From Methanothrix sp. (GTDB taxonomy: Archaea > Halobacteriota > Methanosarcinia > Methanotrichales > Methanotrichaceae), in assembly GCA_028679775.1 (NCBI GenBank), contig JAJRAX010000058.1, forward strand, positions 1 through 9,185: a stretch of 9,185 bases of DNA. The letters run 5' to 3'. Both the position numbers and the translations under genes were made by a program. Below are positions 4,357 through 9,185 of the stretch, piece after piece. The first letter of the stretch is position 1. Every line of letters begins with the position of its first letter. A model generated the notes under the pieces. That model did no database searches. It had not been told where the DNA came from and saw nothing but the letters and a program-made list of their open reading frames with translations.

Positions 4357-6396
4357 TCAAGCAATGATCTCTATCCGGCAGGCTGCCATCTTGTACTCTG
4401 GAATCTTTGATACCGGGTCTACAGCATCAGAGGTTATGATATTAGTTCCCTGCCAGTGGAAGGGCATGAATGCCATTCCCGGCTTCACCTTTTCGCTGAT
4501 TCGAGCGCGGGCCTCGGCCTCTCCGCGAACTGTCTTCACCTTGACCATATCTCCGTGGCTGATCTTCAAAGGTGCGGCATCCGCGGGATTGATCTCAACA
4601 TAAAGCTCGCTATCCCTCTCCCGAAGCGAGGCGCACCTCTGCGTCATGGAGCCGCTGTTGTAGTGCACCACGATCCTGCCTGTGGAAAGCAATATCGGAT
4701 AATCCTCGCTCGTCCGCTCGCCTGCTGGCTTGTTCAGAACGCTGGCCATCTTTGCTCTGCCGTCAGGTGTAGAGAACCTCTCTTTATGCAGGATGTCAGT
4801 TCCTGGATGCTTCTCATCCGGACAGGGCCAGCGCAGGCCACCGACCTTGGAGATCCTCTCTAAGGTCATTCCTGCATACTGCGGCACATTCCGGTTGACC
4901 TCCATCAGGACATCTCTGGCGCTGGTGCCACCAAGATCCAGACCTAGCCTCTTGCCGATCTCATTGATGATCCACAGTCCCTCTTTGGCCTCGCCGACGG
5001 GAGGAACGGCCTGGTCTATCCACTGAACTCTCCTCTCCATTGAGGTGTAGCTGCCGTCTTTCTCGGCCCAGGCGGCGGCCGGAAGAACCAGATCGGCCAT
5101 CTTGGCAGTGGCGGTCATGAATATCTCCTGTACAATCAGGAAGTCCAGATTGTCCAGGGCCGCTTTGGTCTTGTTGATGTTGGCTTCGCAGACGACCGGA
5201 TCCTCTCCGATCAGGTACATGGCTGTAATCTTTCCCTCTAAAGCCGCATCAGTCATCTCAGTAGAGGTGAGCCCGGGGCCCATCGGCAGATCATCAATTT
5301 TCCAGGCAGCCTTAAAAAACTCGATCGACTTGGGGTCAGAGGCTTTCTTGTAGCCGGGGTAAAACTCAGCCATTCCGCCCATATCGCAGTTGCCCTGAAC
5401 GTTGTTCTGTCCTCGCATGGGCCAGACTCCAGCTCCAGGTCTGCCGATCTGTCCGGCGAGAAGAGATAGAGTAGCACAGGCCTTGACGTTGTCTGTTCCG
5501 CAGACATGTTGAGTTATCCCCATCGAGTAGAGCAGTGCGGAAGACGATGATTTTGCATAGATCCGGGCAGCTCTGGCAATCTCAGCAGCCGGGACCTCGG
5601 TCAGCTCAGAAGCCTTCTCCAGTGTGAAGTCCTTGAGATTGAGATCAAGCTCGGAATAACCCTCAGTCCTCTCATCGATGAACTCTTTGTCTGCCAGGCC
5701 CTCATCAATTATGACCTTCATCATGCCCCTCAGGAGGTCTATGTCGCTTCCGGGCTTGATTCTAAGGTGCAGATCCGCCATCCAGGAGGTAGAGGTGATC
5801 CGCGGGTCGGCTACGATGATAGTTGCGCCGTTGTCTCTCGCCTTCTGGGCCCAGCGGGAGACGATGGGATGAGCCTCGGTGAAGTTGGTGCCTATAGCAA
5901 AGATGCATTTGGAATTTTGCAGGTCTATGAGATTGTTGGTCATAGCTCCCGTTCCCAGGACCGCTCCAAGGCCCATGACCGTTGGGGAATGGCAGAGTCG
6001 GGCGCAGTTGTCCACATTGGGCGAGCCCAGGAACCTTGCCAGCTTTTGCATCAGGTAATTCTCCTCGTTATTGCAGCGGGACGATGCCAGGAAGCCGATT
6101 GACTGTGGCCCGTTCTTCTTGATATTGCGGGCGAGACCATGAGCAACCATATCCAGCGCCTCATCCCAGGAGATTCTCACAAATTCATCGCCAACCCTCT
6201 TCATGGGATACTTGAGCCGATCCTCATGATTGAGGAACTCAAGGACTGAGTTGCCCTTGGGACAGAGGGCTCCCTCGCATGTGGGGTGGTCGGTCATATA
6301 CTCAACGCCGATGGCTTTGCCCTTTTCTACTACCAGGTACATACCGCAACCAACCGCACAGTAGGGACAAAGAGACGGCACTAATTTAGTAGACAA
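4357..6396 (-). CDS. fdhA: Formate dehydrogenase alpha (FdhA)-like molybdopterin oxidoreductase
   Basis: The product is a 679-residue bis-MGD enzyme of the DMSO-reductase superfamily with no signal peptide, hence cytoplasmic. The N-terminal cluster site is C10-x2-C13-x3-C17 (CPYCAVGC) plus C45 (CPKG). The metal site ARLCHSPTV has C135-H136, matching Sec140-His141 of E. coli FdhF: the Cys form, with the conserved His. The active-site Arg is R328 in MRGQNNVQG. LSTGRIVVHYNSGSMT near residue 600 marks the C-terminal dinucleotide-binding domain. Formate:CO2 chemistry is likely, with electrons passing to a partner such as FdhB/F420 or an Hdr-type complex. No fdhB is adjacent: cysS converges 35 bp downstream and a long regulatory gap lies upstream. 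The frame extends to a TTG at 6435, but the TTG at 6394-6396 has GGAGGA 6 bases upstream and gives MSTKLVPSLCPYC, so it is preferred. A non-formate substrate remains possible. Confidence 0.85.
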   Translation of the reverse strand: MSTKLVPSLCPYCAVGCGMYLVVEKGKAIGVEYMTDHPTCEGALCPKGNSVLEFLNHEDRLKYPMKRVGDEFVRISWDEALDMVAHGLARNIKKNGPQSIGFLASSRCNNEENYLMQKLARFLGSPNVDNCARLCHSPTVMGLGAVLGTGAMTNNLIDLQNSKCIFAIGTNFTEAHPIVSRWAQKARDNGATIIVADPRITSTSWMADLHLRIKPGSDIDLLRGMMKVIIDEGLADKEFIDERTEGYSELDLNLKDFTLEKASELTEVPAAEIARAARIYAKSSSSALLYSMGITQHVCGTDNVKACATLSLLAGQIGRPGAGVWPMRGQNNVQGNCDMGGMAEFYPGYKKASDPKSIEFFKAAWKIDDLPMGPGLTSTEMTDAALEGKITAMYLIGEDPVVCEANINKTKAALDNLDFLIVQEIFMTATAKMADLVLPAAAWAEKDGSYTSMERRVQWIDQAVPPVGEAKEGLWIINEIGKRLGLDLGGTSARDVLMEVNRNVPQYAGMTLERISKVGGLRWPCPDEKHPGTDILHKERFSTPDGRAKMASVLNKPAGERTSEDYPILLSTGRIVVHYNSGSMTQRCASLRERDSELYVEINPADAAPLKISHGDMVKVKTVRGEAEARARISEKVKPGMAFMPFHWQGTNIITSDAVDPVSKIPEYKMAACRIEIIA

Positions 6397-6408
6397 TTTA
6401 TATCCTCC
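6394..6408 (-). promoter_or_regulatory. Strong Shine-Dalgarno sequence deciding the TTG start of fdhA
   Basis: On the minus strand GGAGGA (plus 6403-6408) is followed by TATAAA and then TTG. This near-ideal ribosome binding site with 6-base spacing selects the TTG over the in-frame upstream TTG at 6435. The upstream codon has no such site and would add 13 residues before the FeS motif. Confidence 0.75.
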
Positions 6409-6461
6409 GAAAGTAAGCAGCCAGGCTTTGGGCAAAGTGAAGGGTCATTAGGACTAGATAG

Positions 6462-6531
6462 CACATATTTTTTTCGAATGGAATGCATTGTTCCCGGCAT
6501 ATCTTCACTGCCGACATAATTATGCCGGCAT
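6462..6531 (-). promoter_or_regulatory. fdhA promoter with clustered GCCGGCAT operator half-sites
   Basis: An A-rich TATA region (AAAAATATG, minus strand, about 6462-6475) predicts a start near 6442 and a leader of about 45 nt. Upstream of it lie CCGGCATA (6494-6501), GCCGACATA (6510-6518) and TATGCCGGCA (6521-6530). The last two form a 20-bp palindrome (6510-6529) with a single mismatched pair and an AATT centre. The first and third are exact inverted copies. Lying about 20 or more bases upstream of the TATA box, these look like activator sites. A related GCCGGCA lies over the predicted tfx start site at 6844-6850. Confidence 0.55.
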
Positions 6532-6813
6532 GGACTTAAAAAGGTTTTGCAACACAAAAGATATTACCAATCACGAGTCCCTGGAAAGCCCCGCGCACCT
6601 GCATCCTCCCGCGCGGGCGGTTTTCGGCGCTATCTTCTGGGCTTGATTTTAAAACAATGGCTGTCAGCGGTTATTATTAGCAAAAAAAACAGGCATTGCA
6701 CCTCTATTTTGATCAGCGGTTAGAGCTGCGAGTTGGCTGGGGGAAGCTTTGTCCTGCAGGTTAAGCTCATGCTCACCTATTGGAATGACGGACGTGTCTG
6801 CTTTTCATTCAAG
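6532..6813. other. Intergenic region between fdhA and tfx; repeats and a GC hairpin, no gene
   Basis: No gene is supported here. A GC-rich hairpin has arms CCCGCGC (6590-6596) and GCGCGGG (6611-6617) around a 14-nt loop; the right part also contains the palindrome CCCGCGCGGG (6608-6617). TCAGCGGTTA occurs twice, at 6664-6673 and 6713-6722, 49 bases apart. Both copies lie upstream of the tfx TATA box and could be paired sites for one regulator. A plus frame open from a TTG at 6733 runs into tfx, but its first 40 codons match nothing and include the tfx promoter, so it was not used as the start. Confidence 0.45.
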
Positions 6814-6852
6814 CATATTTATTACCTACTTGTTGAAAACATAGCCGGCAGT
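6814..6852 (+). promoter_or_regulatory. tfx promoter
   Basis: CATATTTATTA (6814-6824) is a good archaeal TATA box, predicting a transcript start near 6842, about 11 bases before the ATG at 6853. GCCGGCA (6844-6850) lies between the start site and the ATG and repeats the half-site found upstream of fdhA. This position would suit autoregulation. There is no Shine-Dalgarno sequence, so translation is probably from a very short leader. Confidence 0.6.
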
Positions 6853-7308
6853 ATGCCTGCAAAGGATGAAGCTAAAGACCTTACGGAGGAGACAAAATCA
6901 TTTCTGACTGATCGTCAGATGCAGGTATTGCGGCTTCGAGCCCAGGGCTTCTCCCAGCCAGAGGTGGCCAAGATGATGGGCACCACTCGCGCCAACATCA
7001 GCAAACTGGAGAGAAGAGCCCATCAGAATATAATAGCAGCCAGAAGGACCATTCACGATTGGATGAAGATCCAGGCACCCATAATCACGCAAATTCCTGC
7101 TGGCACAGATGTCCTCCGAGTGCCGGACATGATTTTCAAGGAAGCCGACCTGATGAGCATACATCTTCTAGCCAATTCAATAGACCTGATAGTGAGGCTT
7201 AAAGCCAAAGCACCTTTTTTATTCATGAGACAGAATCTGCCAAAGGACGTAGTGATCTTCATCACCCGCGAGGGCCAGATTTTACTGATCGACGAGGCAG
7301 TCAAATGA
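6853..7308 (+). CDS. tfx: Tfx-family DNA-binding transcriptional regulator
   Basis: The product is a 151-residue cytoplasmic regulator. Residues 19-70 form a helix-turn-helix: LTDRQxxVLRLRAQGFSQPEVAKMMGT, then TRANISKLERRAHQNI with the recognition helix. This closely follows Tfx of Methanothermobacter, which binds just downstream of the fmdECB promoter and is thought to activate the molybdenum formylmethanofuran dehydrogenase genes. Residues about 75-151 match the Tfx C-terminal domain, a probable ligand-sensing part. The ATG at 6853 is chosen because a TATA box lies about 30-38 bases upstream and the HTH then starts at the usual distance. The gene overlaps the 3' end of the convergent fwdB-like gene by 8 bp. 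Its place beside fwdB-like and fdhA-like genes suggests control of one or both, in response to molybdate/tungstate or a redox signal. That link is inferred. Confidence 0.85.
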   Translation: MPAKDEAKDLTEETKSFLTDRQMQVLRLRAQGFSQPEVAKMMGTTRANISKLERRAHQNIIAARRTIHDWMKIQAPIITQIPAGTDVLRVPDMIFKEADLMSIHLLANSIDLIVRLKAKAPFLFMRQNLPKDVVIFITREGQILLIDEAVK

Positions 7309-8653
7309 TCTTCGTTACTTTATCAAATAGCTGCTTGAGGATATGTTCATTGCTGTCTGCGAAGCCGAATGGAGAGTTCATGATGGACCTGGAGTAGACG
7401 CTGACGCCATCAAAACGATGCAGTGTGCCTTCGCTCTCTATGGCATCGATGACACCAGGCAGAACGACATCCGCCAGCCGAGTCATGGGGCCCTGGATGG
7501 CATCAATGCAAACCGTAGGGATCTCGGCCAGATATTCAACACATGTTGCCGGCAGATGAGCGTCCAGATTTGATGAGACCAGAAGGGCGGCGTCTATATC
7601 CCGCTCTCGCAGCAGATTTACGGTAGTGTATTCGCCTGGATTGTATCGCGGGTATCCTCTGGAGAAATCGATGCCGAATGGAAAACCGTAGAGTGCGGAC
7701 GCGGTCTGGTTGAAGCCGCCTGTGTTGCAGTTGCTCCTCAATGAGCCTGTGACGAACTTGGTGAATCTGTTCAGCTCAGCTGCCAAATGAAGAGCCAGTT
7801 CGACATTGCGATGCTTTCCGTTAGATGATGTGATCCCGGATCCGAGGTAGATGACACCGCAATTGCATCCTTTCATGATATCCAGCACCTCGTTCATCTC
7901 ATCGATTGAAATGCCGGTGACCGCCTCCACTGAAGGATGAGGCATTATGCCATGCAGGAGTGTGAGCAGAGCAGAGAGAAACTCATAATCTGTGCCCGCT
8001 TTGAGCTGAATATGAATGTCTGACATCTTCGCTGTGATGGATCGCCTGGGATCTACAGTTATTATTGTCCTATCAGGCCAGCCTCTTTTTGTCCAATAAC
8101 CCCTGGGATAGATGGCATAAAGGGACATGTGCCTGGGCATGGATTCTAGAGGATTTGCGCCCCAGTAGACTGCCAGATCTGACCTGATCTTGCCTTGTCC
8201 AGCAGTGGCGCCCACCTGTCCGGCTTCCTGGATGCCCATGGCTACCGGTCCGTCGCTAACTGATGTGATGCAGTCTACAACGCCCCCCAGATGCTCTCCC
8301 AATAAGAGTCCAACCTGCATGGCTTCGCAAGTGATATCACCGCCCAAAAAGATCAAAGGGCGCTTGGCATTGGCGAGAATGCAGCTTGCCTTATCAAGGG
8401 CCTCTTCCCAGGAGGCTTTCCTGAATGTTCCTCGGTCCAGATGATCTCTTATAAAAGGATCTCGAATCCGTCGGTCACTTAACACCTGCGAGAATTTGGC
8501 GTGTCCCATCATGCAGGCATTTTTAACAATTATCCCAGGCTCATCCGCATCATTGTTTTCAAAGTCTATCTGGATGTCATCACAACAGGCACCGCAGCCC
8601 GGACAAATTACATTTCTGAGGGTCATCGTCCTCTTCCAAAATAGTGCATCCAT
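7301..8653 (-). CDS. fwdB: FwdB/FmdB-like formylmethanofuran dehydrogenase subunit B paralogue with altered active site
   Basis: The product has 450 residues, close to FwdB (about 430), the bis-MGD catalytic subunit that forms formylmethanofuran from CO2 with a W or Mo centre. The N-terminal cluster site CPGCGACCDDI has C17, C20 and C23/C24, plus C47. Family signatures follow: AVYWGANPLESMPRH, TVDPRRSITA and a DFSRGYPRYNPGE stretch near 330. LRSNCNTGGFNQ carries R306, matching the conserved active-site Arg (Arg288 of the solved FwdB). The metal-ligand segment, normally SVCHGP (Cys118-His119), reads SVSDGP here, with S133-D134 (codons at 8252-8257). The enzyme therefore lacks the usual Cys ligand and catalytic His. 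It may use Ser or Asp as ligand, as other DMSO-reductase family enzymes do, or be inactive. No fwdA, C, D or G is adjacent. The ATG at 8653 is chosen for AGGAG 7-8 bases upstream and a TATA box about 47 bases away. Alternatives are the ATG at 8626 (starting MTLRNVICPGC) or a TTG at 8671. Confidence 0.8.
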   Translation of the reverse strand: MDALFWKRTMTLRNVICPGCGACCDDIQIDFENNDADEPGIIVKNACMMGHAKFSQVLSDRRIRDPFIRDHLDRGTFRKASWEEALDKASCILANAKRPLIFLGGDITCEAMQVGLLLGEHLGGVVDCITSVSDGPVAMGIQEAGQVGATAGQGKIRSDLAVYWGANPLESMPRHMSLYAIYPRGYWTKRGWPDRTIITVDPRRSITAKMSDIHIQLKAGTDYEFLSALLTLLHGIMPHPSVEAVTGISIDEMNEVLDIMKGCNCGVIYLGSGITSSNGKHRNVELALHLAAELNRFTKFVTGSLRSNCNTGGFNQTASALYGFPFGIDFSRGYPRYNPGEYTTVNLLRERDIDAALLVSSNLDAHLPATCVEYLAEIPTVCIDAIQGPMTRLADVVLPGVIDAIESEGTLHRFDGVSVYSRSIMNSPFGFADSNEHILKQLFDKVTKII

Positions 8654-8660
8654 GATAGTA

Positions 8661-8744
8661 GCTCCTGACAAGCCCCGTCTGTATCTTCAAGGGGTTTAAA
8701 TATGTTTCCATCATAGCTTACGTTATATCAATATGTTAGCGTAA
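8661..8744 (-). promoter_or_regulatory. Promoter, SD and upstream inverted repeat of the fwdB-like gene
   Basis: On the minus strand AGGAG lies at plus 8662-8666, a TATA box (CATATTTAAA) at 8695-8704, and an inverted repeat upstream at 8718-8744. The repeat arms are TTACG and CGTAA with 17 bases between, and TA/TA also matches two positions further in. The predicted transcript start is near 8673, giving a 20-nt leader. The repeat sits 14 bases beyond the TATA box, where an activator (Tfx is a candidate) or competitor of TBP/TFB would act. The TATA box and SD are clear; the operator role is inferred. Confidence 0.55.
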
Positions 8745-8831
8745 ATGGTTGACAAAATGAATGGAAGCCACGATGAGGATTTGGTGAGTGGCCACTAAAA
8801 TGAAATCGATGCAAGAGGATTGCAGAAAGCT

Positions 8832-9185
8832 TCAATTCAGAGTGACGATGTATTTGAATAAAATAAATGCAATAATAAGAGCTGCCACAGTAAGGTAAAG
8901 TTGGCGAATTCTCAATCGTCCCTCTTCAACGGTTTGACTGGTCAAAAGTCTCTTCGCCAAATACAGAACAACCAGATCTACAGGCAAAAATATGGCAAGA
9001 TAGCTACTGCTGAGCCATCCCATGACAAAAAGAAACAGACTGAGCGCTACAAATAAGACAAATAAGAAACTCGAAACGTGCAAGGCATAATTCTTCCCGT
9101 GAACTAGAGCAATCGTCCTGGCAGATCGTTTATCATCACCCTTCACATCCATCGCGCCGCCAGCTATCTCCTCGCCAAGATCAAA
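8832..9185 (-). CDS. UbiA-family prenyltransferase, C-terminal part (5' end beyond the window)
   Basis: 117 residues of a membrane protein enter from the right edge; the start is outside. The N-terminal visible part, EEIAGGAMDVKGDDKRSARTIAL, is the second Asp-rich motif (DxxGD type) of UbiA prenyltransferases, which binds the Mg-diphosphate of the prenyl donor. At least three hydrophobic segments follow: SSFLFVLFVALSLFLFVMGW, YLAIFLPVDLVVLYLA and LTVAALIIAFILFKYIV. In archaea this family includes digeranylgeranylglyceryl phosphate synthase (ether lipids) and quinone or heme prenyltransferases. Which one this is cannot be told from the fragment, although 'E-E-I-A..DxxGD..R.S.T' resembles the archaeal lipid-type group. 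It lies on the same strand as the fwdB-like gene, 178 bp upstream of it, and the latter has its own promoter. Confidence 0.75.
   Translation of the reverse strand, partial: FDLGEEIAGGAMDVKGDDKRSARTIALVHGKNYALHVSSFLFVLFVALSLFLFVMGWLSSSYLAIFLPVDLVVLYLAKRLLTSQTVEEGRLRIRQLYLTVAALIIAFILFKYIVTLN

Noticed and set aside
5992..5994. Possible selenocysteine at the FdhA metal site
   Set aside because: The codon is TGC on the minus strand, an ordinary cysteine. No in-frame TGA occurs there.
6397..6435. Upstream TTG start of fdhA adding 13 residues
   Set aside because: A strong GGAGGA sits inside that extension at the right distance for the TTG at 6394-6396.
6480..6494. GGAA-N7-TTCC resembling an NrpR nitrogen operator upstream of fdhA
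   Set aside because: The known NrpR operator has N6 spacing and other positional needs. The match is too weak and the gene is not a nitrogen gene.
6733..6852. Upstream extension of tfx by 40 codons from a TTG
   Set aside because: The extension contains the TATA box and resembles nothing in Tfx proteins. The ATG at 6853 fits the family start.
8745..8798. Tiny plus-strand frame of 17 codons ending at a GTGGCCAC palindrome
   Set aside because: Too short, no ribosome binding site and no known family, so it cannot be supported.
1..9185. CRISPR array, rRNA or riboswitch
   Set aside because: No regularly spaced repeats of CRISPR size, no rRNA signatures and no riboswitch consensus that I could recognise on either strand.

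Overview
The window reads as chromosome of a methanogenic archaeon, most likely a Methanosarcinales member close to Methanothrix (Methanosaeta). The grounds are archaeal TATA-type promoters, a tRNA gene without encoded CCA, a Tfx-family regulator (known from methanogens), a formylmethanofuran dehydrogenase B-type protein, a formate dehydrogenase-type molybdopterin enzyme and a UbiA prenyltransferase. The genus is inferred from gene content only.

Layout. 1-503: decayed IS200/IS605 (tnpB-type) right-end hairpins flank a 50-residue ribbon-helix-helix-like gene whose last codons lie in one of those ends. 504-2517: an MnmA-like PP-loop thiolation enzyme (+) and an unassigned BioB-like radical SAM protein (-) converge with one base between them. 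2518-2793: the radical SAM promoter with a 16-bp perfect palindrome over the predicted start site, then a tnpB 3' fragment with its terminal hairpin. 2794-4321: tRNA-Cys(GCA) and cysS, only 2 nt apart. 4357-6396: a full-length FdhA-like catalytic subunit (-) with no FdhB beside it. 6397-6852: a 456-bp regulatory intergenic region. 6853-7308: a Tfx regulator (+), overlapping by 8 bp the 3' end of an FwdB/FmdB paralogue (7301-8653, -). 8832-9185: the C-terminal part of a UbiA-family membrane prenyltransferase (-), cut by the window edge.

How it may work together. In Methanothermobacter, Tfx binds near the fmdECB promoter of the molybdenum formylmethanofuran dehydrogenase. Here a Tfx gene lies between two orphan bis-MGD catalytic subunits, an FdhA and an FwdB-like protein, each with an operator-like inverted repeat upstream of its TATA box. 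This suggests a locally controlled molybdo/tungsto-enzyme module. The FwdB-like protein keeps the N-terminal FeS cysteines and a likely active-site Arg. However, it has Ser-Asp where the family has its metal-ligand Cys and catalytic His, so it is not an ordinary formylmethanofuran dehydrogenase subunit.

The second unusual locus is tRNA-Cys/cysS. The tRNA has C at the discriminator instead of the near-universal U73. The adjacent CysRS has Asp in place of one of the zinc-ligand cysteines. tRNA 3' processing would by itself create a nearly leaderless cysS mRNA. The two may be a co-inherited, possibly bacterial-derived, CysRS/tRNA-Cys pair.
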